DNA of 64,000 nucleotides from UBA12202 sp002691725 (lineage in GTDB: Bacteria > Pseudomonadota > Alphaproteobacteria > Puniceispirillales > UBA1172). The DNA lies in the NCBI GenBank assembly GCA_965660675.1, contig CBFIAU010000001.1, forward strand, positions 124,001 to 188,000. Direction: 5' to 3'. Shown here one piece after another: positions 1 through 6,967 of this stretch. Position numbers and translations under genes: made by a program. Position 1 is the first letter of the stretch, and every line of letters begins with the position of its first letter. The notes below the pieces were generated by a model. It was not told the DNA's origin, did no database searches, and saw nothing but the letters and a program-made list of their open reading frames with translations.

Positions 1-503
1 AGGCCATGGTTCATCAGCCGCCTATTCTGGTGCTGGATGAGCCAACGGCAGGCGTTGATGTGATGTTGCGGCAACGGCTGTGGAGCATGATTAAGACGCT
101 TAACGATGCTGGCGTCACCATTGTGTTAACGACACATTATCTGGAAGAAGCTGAGAGTTTATGTGAGGAGATTGCCATCTTAAATCACGGGCAGGTGATC
201 ACTCAGGCGCGGACAGCGGATTTACTGTCAGGGGCTGGCACGCGGCAGATGATCATCACACTGTCGGCGGCAACCGCCAATGATGTCGAAAAGGTTAGGG
301 CAGAATGGCGGCGGCTACACCCAAATCTAGCGACGCCAGATATGACGCTGGAGGGGCGGCAATTGCATCTGCGTTATGATCCAAAACTGGTGATGGCAGG
401 CGCCATTATCATGACTGTGGGGGCGGCCGGATTAACGGTCGAGGATATCAGCACCAGAGAGCCTGATCTGGAAGAGGTGTTTTTAGCGCTGACCCAAAAT
501 TAA
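1..503 (+). CDS. ABC-2 type transporter ATP-binding protein, C-terminal part
   Basis: The reading frame is already open at base 1, so the gene starts upstream and only the last 167 or so residues are present. They begin just before the Walker B motif (ILVLDEPTAGVD), followed by the switch histidine in TTHYLEEAE. After the nucleotide-binding domain comes a tail of about 95 residues (ending LEEVFLALTQN) typical of the DrrA/NodI/YadG group of exporter ATPases, which pair with an ABC-2 membrane subunit. The Walker A motif and the partner permease must lie outside the window or upstream. It powers export across the inner membrane; the substrate cannot be told. Stop TAA at 501-503. Confidence 0.9.
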   Translation, partial: AMVHQPPILVLDEPTAGVDVMLRQRLWSMIKTLNDAGVTIVLTTHYLEEAESLCEEIAILNHGQVITQARTADLLSGAGTRQMIITLSAATANDVEKVRAEWRRLHPNLATPDMTLEGRQLHLRYDPKLVMAGAIIMTVGAAGLTVEDISTREPDLEEVFLALTQN

Positions 504-506
504 CGC

Positions 507-536
507 CATGAGATAGCATGAGATAACACGAGATAG
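507..536. repeat. Three 10-bp tandem units after the ABC ATPase gene
   Basis: Units of the form CAYGAGATAR start at 507, 517 and 527. They lie directly behind the ABC ATPase stop codon, in a 227-bp spacer with no supported gene. A minus-strand open frame here (448-663) is only a by-product of the repeats. Confidence 0.75.
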
Positions 537-582
537 AAGGGCGGCAGATGTCGAGGTGCGGATATCGGAGTGCGGATGAATG

Positions 583-652
583 GAGCCAGACTTGAGGTAG
601 GTGAAGGGAGCCAGACTTGAGGTAGATGAAACAGGCTTGGGGTAGATGAAAC
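583..652. repeat. Tandem repeat of 25, 25 and 20 bp upstream of tRNA-Arg
   Basis: Two 25-bp units beginning GAGCCAGACTTGAGG (583-607 and 608-632) differ at three positions. A degenerate 20-bp third copy follows (633-652). The array is non-coding and lies about 80 bp before the tRNA gene. Confidence 0.8.
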
Positions 653-730
653 AAGCCTTGCACGAGGGCTATTAAAGGGCTGTATTTTGGCTAGTTTTCT
701 TTTTGCCGCAATATGCTATAACGGAGTTAG

Positions 731-807
<77 letters not shown>

Positions 808-852
808 ATCTCATCTTTTGATTTGATGTATGTCCATACCCCTGTTCCCAAA

Positions 853-880
853 TTAGTGTTCCTTAGTTAGTGTTCCTTTT
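853..880. repeat. 14-bp tandem duplication after tRNA-Arg
   Basis: TTAGTGTTCCTTAG at 853-866 is followed by TTAGTGTTCCTTTT at 867-880. It sits in the 226-bp spacer between tRNA-Arg and the oxygenase gene. Apart from this duplication I see no gene in that spacer. Confidence 0.7.
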
Positions 881-1033
881 CTGGCTCAGGGGTATTCACA
901 TCATTTGCTGATAATTATTTTTGTTGCTGTAAATAAGCTTTCTCCTGCAACGGATAAACAAAACTGTTGATAACATCGCTACTCGGCGAATATCATAGCC
1001 GCAGTATCACACCTTTGCTTATAGGACGTTTCC

Positions 1034-1861
1034 ATGGACGAGAATAGAATTGAAGATATTGTTAACCTGGCCAAGTACCCCATCCTTGATAACCAAACCG
1101 ATGCGTATAAACAGCTTGTTGCGCGGATGGCGGCGCAATATTCTGACAACTCGGCTTGCCTGTTATCCGATTTCTTGCTGCCTCAAGCCGTCGATGCGAT
1201 GGCGGCAGAAGCGCAAAATGTATCCAAGGGCGCGTTCCGTTGTGACGACCACCATAATTGCTATCTGGAAAAAGATGACCCTGGTTTTGCCATTGATCAC
1301 CCGCGCAGAAAGCTTGAGCGAACAACACTAAACGTCGTTGGATGTGATCAATTAACTCCCTCTGGGGCGCTGGTAACTTTGTATAAATGGGATCCCATGC
1401 GGCGCTTCATAGCGGATATTCTGGGCTACCGCGCGCTCTATCGTCTGGCCGACCCTATGGGTGCCATGACCATTAATGTCATGAACGAAGGCGACAATCA
1501 CGGCTGGCATTATGATGAGGCGCTGTTTACGGTTTCGGTGATGTTGCAGGCCCCTGAAAACGGCGGTGAGTTTGAATATGTTCCGGGCTTGCGAAGTGAT
1601 GCGCATGATGACTATGAGGGGCTAGACAATGTCCTCAACGGGGCGCATACGAATAGCGTCAAGATACCGATCACCCCGGGGGCGCTGCTGCTTTTTGGGG
1701 GGCATTATCTGCTGCATCGGGTGACGAATGTCAAAGGCGACAAGACGCGATATATTACAACTTTATGTTACCGTGATCGGCCGGGGGTGACCAACAGCCC
1801 CGAAGTGCGTGAGCTGTTTTATGGCCGCCAAGAGCCGATTTATACGCATGATTTTTTGTGA
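1034..1861 (+). CDS. 2-oxoglutarate/Fe(II)-dependent oxygenase family protein
   Basis: 275 residues. The double-stranded beta-helix iron site is recognisable: HWHYDE near residue 160 supplies the His-x-Asp pair. About 70 residues later HYLLHRVTNVKGDKTRYI supplies the distal His and the Arg that would hold 2-oxoglutarate. The N-terminal half (residues 1-100) has no motif I recognise. By family the protein is a soluble non-haem iron oxygenase, probably a hydroxylase of a small molecule; the substrate is unknown. It stands alone between tRNA-Arg and the EamA exporter gene, so context does not help. The start ATG at 1034 is the first in frame and follows a weak GGACG ribosome site. Confidence 0.8.
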   Translation: MDENRIEDIVNLAKYPILDNQTDAYKQLVARMAAQYSDNSACLLSDFLLPQAVDAMAAEAQNVSKGAFRCDDHHNCYLEKDDPGFAIDHPRRKLERTTLNVVGCDQLTPSGALVTLYKWDPMRRFIADILGYRALYRLADPMGAMTINVMNEGDNHGWHYDEALFTVSVMLQAPENGGEFEYVPGLRSDAHDDYEGLDNVLNGAHTNSVKIPITPGALLLFGGHYLLHRVTNVKGDKTRYITTLCYRDRPGVTNSPEVRELFYGRQEPIYTHDFL

Positions 1862-1897
1862 GTCAGTCATAGCAACTCATTAAGATGACCCTGCTAC

Positions 1898-1914
1898 CCT
1901 CACCTCTGGTGAGG
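1898..1914 (+). terminator. Possible weak terminator hairpin after the oxygenase gene
   Basis: CCTCACC/GGTGAGG form a 7-bp stem with a 3-nt loop, 37 nt after the oxygenase stop codon. No T-run follows, so intrinsic termination is doubtful. It may be a transcript-end stabiliser. Confidence 0.35.
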
Positions 1915-1939
1915 TCGGACATGAGAGATATCATCGATT

Positions 1940-1957
1940 TTTCGATGACGGTCGAAA
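1940..1957. promoter_or_regulatory. Candidate operator upstream of the EamA exporter
   Basis: Inverted repeat TTTCGAT-GACG-GTCGAAA lies 68 bp before the EamA start, followed by TTTAGGG at 1961-1967. A near-identical palindrome with the same 4-bp spacer and the same TTTAGGG block stands in front of the ArsR-like gene (3613-3632). An overlapping second inverted repeat, TCATCGA/TCGATGA (1931-1948), shares part of it. Operator function is inferred from this pairing. Confidence 0.5.
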
Positions 1958-2025
1958 CAGTTTAGGGATATTTCTCCACCAGATCAGACTATGCTTTATG
2001 GCATTAATCCAAACAGGCATAGGCT

Positions 2026-2883
2026 ATGCGAGCACCATCATCACATGCTGTCATCGGCGTTATTCTCATTTGTATCGCCGCAGTTTCATGGAGCACCGCC
2101 GGGCTATTCACCCGCATAGTGACAACGGATATCCCCACTATATTATTTTGGCGGTCTCTCTTTGGCGGTCTGTCTGTATTTATCATCTATATTATCGCGC
2201 ATCGCCCCAAAGCATTACTGCCACTTTTCCGCTTTAGCTTGGGTGAGATTGTGCTGGCTTGTGTATCAGGAATTGCCATGTGCCTTTTCATCTCAGCGTT
2301 TTTTTATACCAGCATTGCGAATGTATCATTTATCTATGGCACCTCACCATTAGAAACGGTCATGCTGGCATGGCTATTACTCAAAGACAAACCTGCCATC
2401 GTCACGACCAGCGCAACGTTTGTCAGTGGATGCGGTGTTGCCATCCTTGCTTGGGGCGGTCAGGATTTCACTGATGCGATTGGCTTATTATTAGCTGGCG
2501 GGATGACAGTGTTGATGGCTTCTCTGGCCGTTTTTGTGAAATACTTTCCCCATACTGATGCTGGCAAAGCCACCTATTTATCGGCATTGATCGCAATGGT
2601 CGCTATGGTGCCTTTTGTTGAAAGTTTCGCCGTCAATGCACATAACTTTATCTGGCTTGCGGTATATGGTTTTGTAAATGTTGGGCTAGGCTTTGGCATT
2701 TATTTAATCGGAGTTGCCCGCGTTTCGCCAGCCACAGCCTCACTCCTTGGCTTGTTAGAAGTGCCATTAGCGCCAATATGGGCGGCATATTTTTTCAATG
2801 AGGCGTTAACGATTGCTATGATCATAGGCGGGGTTTTAATCACGGCGGCGGCATCCATTCATATCCGCGCAACAGCGTCATGA
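2026..2883 (+). CDS. EamA/DMT-family membrane exporter
   Basis: 285 residues with about ten hydrophobic helices and the internal two-fold repeat of the drug/metabolite transporter superfamily. The first repeat opens with AAVSWSTAGLFTR and FWRSLFGGLSVF. The second half ends with the family-typical PATASLLGLLEVPLAPIWAAYFFNE, near residues 242-266. Such proteins usually export amino acids, nucleosides or other metabolites across the inner membrane. The gene converges on the ArsR-like regulator with one base between the stop codons, and both genes carry a matching palindrome upstream, which suggests the regulator controls this exporter. Substrate unknown. Start ATG at 2026; length is normal for the family. 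Confidence 0.9.
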   Translation: MRAPSSHAVIGVILICIAAVSWSTAGLFTRIVTTDIPTILFWRSLFGGLSVFIIYIIAHRPKALLPLFRFSLGEIVLACVSGIAMCLFISAFFYTSIANVSFIYGTSPLETVMLAWLLLKDKPAIVTTSATFVSGCGVAILAWGGQDFTDAIGLLLAGGMTVLMASLAVFVKYFPHTDAGKATYLSALIAMVAMVPFVESFAVNAHNFIWLAVYGFVNVGLGFGIYLIGVARVSPATASLLGLLEVPLAPIWAAYFFNEALTIAMIIGGVLITAAASIHIRATAS

Positions 2884-2884
2884 A

Positions 2885-3571
2885 TTATTCTGCGTCTTGC
2901 CAACCCTTTCCTAAGAATTGATCAAAAAACATCTGACCTAATGGGGTGATATTAACCGCCCGATCATTTGGTGACCTGACAATATAATGCAAGTCTTGAA
3001 GCGATGTTGCGAGAGCCGCGCCAACCGCGCCCGCGATATGAGGCTGACGTTGACTCCAGTCAATACAGCGTGGCGCAAATTTTCGGTTGGTGGCTCTCAC
3101 TGTATTCAGATTTAGCGAAAACTGACACCATAAATGGTCATGGCCTTGATGGCACTCAAAGGCGCAGTTGTTCAAGGTAATCGCTCCATGACTGATCAAT
3201 TTTTGGGTTATCATGACGGCAAGTTGGCCAGCAAGATGATCATAACAAAATCTAGCCAAGCTAAGGTGTGGGGGAATGGATGGCAGTTTCACCAAGAGGC
3301 TGGATGCTAGCGTTTCAAGACCCTCGGCAATATTCTGGTTGGTAAGCTCATAATATCTGTGGCGACCACACTTAATGGCGCGAATAAATCCCGATGTCTC
3401 TAATATGCGCAAATGGCTGCTTGCGGTTTGAAATGTGACACCAGCACGGTAAGCGAGTTCACCCGCAGGTAGCGCTTTACCGCCCATTAAAGCGGCCAGC
3501 ATTGCCATCCGGCTTTTATGCCCGACGGCTTGGCTAAGGCTTTCCAGTTGTGACGTCAGCTTCTTCTCCAC
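2885..3571 (-). CDS. ArsR-type winged-helix transcriptional regulator
   Basis: 228 residues. The N-terminal third (about 10-85) is an ArsR-like winged helix: GHKSRMAMLAALMGG, the recognition helix around GVTFQTASSHLRILE, and the wing GRHRYYELT. The remaining 140 residues form the C-terminal domain of a longer ArsR subgroup, marked by CIDWSQRQPHIAGAVGAALA near residues 168-187. There is no obvious metal-binding cysteine cluster of the classical ArsR kind, so the ligand is probably organic. The neighbouring EamA exporter converges on it, and a shared palindrome precedes both genes, consistent with an autoregulated repressor-exporter pair. That regulatory link is inference. Confidence 0.88.
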   Translation of the reverse strand: MEKKLTSQLESLSQAVGHKSRMAMLAALMGGKALPAGELAYRAGVTFQTASSHLRILETSGFIRAIKCGRHRYYELTNQNIAEGLETLASSLLVKLPSIPPHLSLARFCYDHLAGQLAVMITQKLISHGAITLNNCAFECHQGHDHLWCQFSLNLNTVRATNRKFAPRCIDWSQRQPHIAGAVGAALATSLQDLHYIVRSPNDRAVNITPLGQMFFDQFLGKGWQDAE

Positions 3572-3612
3572 ATCTTATGGTGACTGAAATAGCTTACGAC
3601 ACAAGTGTTAAT

Positions 3613-3632
3613 ATTTCGATAATGATCGAAAT
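3613..3632. promoter_or_regulatory. Candidate operator upstream of the ArsR-like gene
   Basis: A perfect 8-bp inverted repeat ATTTCGAT-AATG-ATCGAAAT lies 42 bp before the regulator's start codon on the minus strand. It is followed on the plus strand by TTTTAGGG (3635-3642). It matches the palindrome at 1940-1957 upstream of the EamA gene. The rest of the 363-bp gap up to the SulP gene (3572-3934) shows no gene I can support. Confidence 0.55.
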
Positions 3633-3934
3633 GGTTTTAGGGAATATGCCTGTATCTCGTTTGCACTAGCAGAAACAAGAGGTATCAAAAGGCTATCACA
3701 GAGGGATGGAGTTGCATAAAGCGTATTGCGGATGACAGACAAGATTGAGAATGTACACTCTTGCTTGATATTTATACAATTATTTTCCGCCCTCAACGCC
3801 CATCCGCACCAACCCCCCAGCCAAGATAGTACTTGAACAACCGGCGGAATAATGGCATGCACAGGCAACTGTCCTTATCAGGTTGTCTTATGTTTTTATA
3901 TCTGTCCGGCTGGCTATCGCGCTACCTCATCGGC

Positions 3935-5506
3935 ATGACGTATCAGTCCAGCTCCCGCCCCGCGCTCTCATCACGTCAAATCAGCATAGATATTTTATCT
4001 GGCTTGACCGTCGCCTTGGCGCTCGTGCCAGAGGCCGTGGCCTTCGCCTTTGTTGCCGGAGTAGCGCCGTTGGTTGGGTTATATGCTGCCTTCATCGTGG
4101 GGCTGATCACCGCTATCATGGGCGGCAGGCCGGGGATGATTTCAGGGGCGACGGGGGCGCTGGCCGTCGTCATGGTATCGCTCGTCGCGCTCCATGGGGT
4201 TGAGTATCTGTTCGCGACGGTGGTGTTAATGGGCATTCTGCAATTGCTCGCCGGTATCCTGCGCTGGGGCAAGTTTATCCGGCTCATCCCCTATCCGGTG
4301 ATGTTGGGCTTTGTCAACGGGCTGGCGATTGTCATTGGCCTTGCTCAGCTTGAACAGTTCCGGTCACATGATGCGAGCGGTCATGGCGCGTGGATTTCGG
4401 GTGAGCTGCTCTATATGACCTTATTCTTGATTATGCTGACGATGTTTTTGATCTGGCTGACGGGGCGGCTGACCAAGCTTATCCCTGCTCCATTGGTGGC
4501 GATTGGCGTTGTCACTGGCCTTGTTCTGGGCCTCGATTTGAATGTCCCACGGATTGGTGATCTGGCTAGTCTTGCTGGCGGTCTGCCTAGCTTTGCCCTG
4601 CCGATGGTGCCGCTGACCGTGGACACGCTGATCATTATTTTTCCCTATGCGGTTATCCTTGCCGCGATTGGGCTGATTGAAAGTCTGCTGACGCTTAATC
4701 TGGTTGGCGATATGACCAATCAACGCGGCGGTGCCTCAAGGGAATGTATCGCCCAAGGCACGGCCAATGTGGTCACCGGAGTCTTTGGCGGCATGGGCGG
4801 CTGTGCCATGATCGGGCAGTCGATGATTAACGTCAAGTCTGGCGGCCGGACGCGGATCGCTGGCATAACGGCGGCGCTGTTCTTGCTGGCATTTATCCTC
4901 TTTGGCTCTGGGCTGATTGAGCAAATCCCTATCGCCGCGCTGGTTGGCGTGATGTTCATGGTGGTGATTGGCACCTTTGCGTGGAACTCTATCCTCACCA
5001 TGCTGAAAGTCCCGCGATCAGATGCCTTGGTCGTCATTGTTGTTACGGTCATCACCGTGCTTGAAGACTTAGCCATTGCGGTTGTCGCTGGCGTTATCAT
5101 GTCGGCGCTGGTTTATGCGTGGAACGCGGCGACCCGTATTCATGCCAGCACGCGGCCGTCTCATACTGAAAAAGGCGCCTTGGTGTATGAAATCGAAGGG
5201 CCGTTATTCTTTGGCTCAGCCGAAGGCTTCAGAGAACTCTTTCACATCTCCGAAGACCCTGATACCGTGATTATTGATTTTGCTAACTCACGGGTGGTGG
5301 ACCAATCAGCACTGCAAGCCATTGATGATGTCGCCGCCAAATATGGGGCTGTCGGCAAGCGTGTCATGTTGCGGCATTTGAGCCGTGATTGCCATACGCT
5401 ATTGGCAAAGTCTGGACAGCTGATGATTGATAGTGATGATGACCCAGATTATCAAATCGCTGTTGATTATGGCGTCAGGATGGGGGTTTTCGGCAATAGT
5501 CATTAA
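3935..5506 (+). CDS. SulP-family anion transporter with STAS domain
   Basis: 523 residues from the chosen start. Membrane helices run to about residue 400, opening with the SulP signature ILSGLTVALALVPEAVAFAF and GLYAAFIVGLITAIMGGRPGMISG. A cytosolic STAS domain follows (from about GALVYEIEGPLFFGSAEGF to the C-terminus; phosphorylation-type loop FANSRVVDQSALQAI). SulP proteins move sulfate, bicarbonate or other anions. The rhodanese gene 108 bp downstream hints at a sulfur-related substrate, but that is inference. An upstream ATG at 3833 is in frame and would add 34 residues. I prefer 3935 because it leaves the usual short leader before the first helix, although neither start has a clear ribosome site. 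Confidence 0.9.
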   Translation: MTYQSSSRPALSSRQISIDILSGLTVALALVPEAVAFAFVAGVAPLVGLYAAFIVGLITAIMGGRPGMISGATGALAVVMVSLVALHGVEYLFATVVLMGILQLLAGILRWGKFIRLIPYPVMLGFVNGLAIVIGLAQLEQFRSHDASGHGAWISGELLYMTLFLIMLTMFLIWLTGRLTKLIPAPLVAIGVVTGLVLGLDLNVPRIGDLASLAGGLPSFALPMVPLTVDTLIIIFPYAVILAAIGLIESLLTLNLVGDMTNQRGGASRECIAQGTANVVTGVFGGMGGCAMIGQSMINVKSGGRTRIAGITAALFLLAFILFGSGLIEQIPIAALVGVMFMVVIGTFAWNSILTMLKVPRSDALVVIVVTVITVLEDLAIAVVAGVIMSALVYAWNAATRIHASTRPSHTEKGALVYEIEGPLFFGSAEGFRELFHISEDPDTVIIDFANSRVVDQSALQAIDDVAAKYGAVGKRVMLRHLSRDCHTLLAKSGQLMIDSDDDPDYQIAVDYGVRMGVFGNSH

Positions 5507-5614
5507 TCTTGCCAATCCCCCCTCATAATCCCTATAAAATAGAGGCGGCGGTTGTTGTCTGCGTGATGGCAACTTATATATAAGACTGATTAATACTGTT
5601 GAGAGGAGAGACTC

Positions 5615-5998
5615 ATGGGACAAACACCAAAAACCGCAAGCCAATATATGGAAGAAGCCAATCAAGTTGTTGAGCGGCTCAGCCCTGAGGTGGCTATCCC
5701 GCGCCATGGCGATAGCAATGTTGTGTTTATTGATGTTCGTGATGGTAAGGATATTGATCAGACAGGCACGATTGCTGGAGCGCTGCGTATCCCGCGCGGG
5801 GTTATTGAGTTTGCGGCTGATGATACATCAAAGCTGTATAACCCCGCCTTGACCAAGGATAAAGAGATTATGGTTGTTTGCGCGGCCGGCGGAATGGCGG
5901 CGCTAACTGGCCGTACACTACATGAGATGGGCTATCCGACTGTCTATAATGTTGGCGGCTTTAACGCCTGGAAAGACGCTGGCGGCCCGGTTGAGTGA
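5615..5998 (+). CDS. Rhodanese-like domain protein
   Basis: 127 residues, one rhodanese domain. VVFIDVRDGKDIDQTGTIAGALRIPRG is the CH2A-like region. The active-site loop reads VCAAGGMAALTG, with the catalytic cysteine near residue 89, and NVGGFNAWKDAGGPVE closes the fold. Single-domain rhodaneses carry a persulfide on the loop cysteine and pass sulfur to acceptors in the cytoplasm. A strong ribosome site (GAGAGGAGAG) precedes ATG 5615. It follows the SulP transporter gene on the same strand and is closed by a good terminator, so the two probably form one unit. Physiological sulfur donor and acceptor are unknown. Confidence 0.9.
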   Translation: MGQTPKTASQYMEEANQVVERLSPEVAIPRHGDSNVVFIDVRDGKDIDQTGTIAGALRIPRGVIEFAADDTSKLYNPALTKDKEIMVVCAAGGMAALTGRTLHEMGYPTVYNVGGFNAWKDAGGPVE

Positions 5999-6024
5999 TC
6001 TTTTATCAAAATGAATAATTATAG

Positions 6025-6058
6025 GGCGAGCTACCCCGTTGGGTGCCTCGCCTTTTTT
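6025..6058 (+). terminator. Rho-independent terminator after the rhodanese gene
   Basis: GGCGAG (6025-6030) pairs with CTCGCC (6047-6052), with an inner ACCC/GGGT stem. A run of six T follows (6053-6058), then more T. It begins 26 nt behind the rhodanese stop codon. Confidence 0.9.
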
Positions 6059-6214
6059 ATTTTTTGGGGGTGGTATTGCGGCCAACATGAGGTGAGCGGG
6101 GTGACTGTCTTGACAGGCTATCCTATCAATGCAAAGTTTTAAGGGTCATATGATGACGAGTAGATGATTGTTTAGTGTTTTATATTAACCCCAAATTCTA
6201 ATGGGAGGCCGATT

Positions 6215-6712
6215 ATGGTCAAAACACTGATCCCCGAACTCACCCTTATGATTGGTGCGTTAGCCGCCACAATGTTTATTCTTTCGGGATGCGTCACTGT
6301 CACCGATCAATGGGATAATCATAAGAAAAAACACCATGCCAAAAATCTGGTTTATGATGCTGTTGAGGTAATCGAACGCGATGGCCGCAGAGCGCTAGAC
6401 CAGTTCAATGAAAACCCCTGGAATGAAGGCGATGCCTATTTATTTGTTTTTAAGATGGATGGTGAACAGGTGTTTCACGGTATCGCCCCTGAGAAAAATG
6501 GTAATAATAGATTGGGTGAGTCTGACATCAACGGCGTGTTTGTCGTCGAAAGTATGATTGAGATTGTTCGCCAAAATGGCTCAGGTTGGATGACATATCA
6601 TAGGGAGAGCACCGAAACCGGAGAAGTCGGGGAAAAACGTAGCTTTGTTCATGGCGCCATGATGGATGGCGATGAAGTCTTTGTCGGCTCGGGCTATTAC
6701 CACAAAGAGTAA
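6215..6712 (+). CDS. Cache-domain lipoprotein
   Basis: 165 residues. The leader ends in a lipobox (ILSGC, Cys at about residue 26), so the mature protein should be lipid-anchored in the periplasm or outer membrane. The rest resembles a single Cache sensor domain: KNLVYDAVEVIERDGRRALDQFNENPW, then DAYLFVFKMDGEQVFHG, then DINGVFVVESMIEIVRQNGSGWMTYH. Cache domains bind small ligands and are usually fused to receptors or kinases. Here the domain is free-standing and no signalling partner gene is adjacent, so its role is open. Ribosome site GGGAGG precedes ATG 6215. Confidence 0.8.
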   Translation: MVKTLIPELTLMIGALAATMFILSGCVTVTDQWDNHKKKHHAKNLVYDAVEVIERDGRRALDQFNENPWNEGDAYLFVFKMDGEQVFHGIAPEKNGNNRLGESDINGVFVVESMIEIVRQNGSGWMTYHRESTETGEVGEKRSFVHGAMMDGDEVFVGSGYYHKE

Positions 6713-6814
6713 TAGCCTTAACGCTATGATTAGGCCGTGTTATTAGGCGATATCAGGATTAACATAAGGGTAACGGCAATACGGGTGATCTGAGTCTTGG
6801 CGTTGGCGTTTACC

Positions 6815-6842
6815 TTTAGCCTTCAGCCTTTAGCCTTAATCC
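6815..6842. repeat. 14-bp tandem duplication
   Basis: TTTAGCCTTCAGCC is followed directly by TTTAGCCTTAATCC, in the 255-bp spacer before the 8-oxoguanine deaminase gene. Confidence 0.6.
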
Positions 6843-6905
6843 GTGCATATCCCCGATCTATAAATATCGGCATAAATGACATTCATTCTCGCCATGCGGC
6901 GAAAA

Positions 6906-6945
6906 TCACATTATACGTTGAGAGATAATGCTGAGCGCAATGTGA
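6906..6945. promoter_or_regulatory. Inverted half-sites upstream of the 8-oxoguanine deaminase gene
   Basis: TCACATT (6906-6912) and AATGTGA (6939-6945) are exact inverted copies, 33 bp apart start to start and 22 bp before the ATG. They could be operator half-sites three helical turns apart, or chance. No regulator is identified. Confidence 0.3.
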
Positions 6946-6967
6946 CCCCAAATCAGGGAATTGAGTA

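Noticed and set aside
448..663. 71-codon minus-strand frame over the spacer behind the ABC ATPase gene
   Set aside because: It overlaps the ATPase end and exists only because the tandem repeats there lack stops in that frame. No ribosome site, and a repetitive product.
3608..3868. 86-codon minus-strand frame upstream of the ArsR-like gene
   Set aside because: It covers the candidate operator, has no recognisable domain or ribosome site, and looks like non-coding AT-rich spacer.
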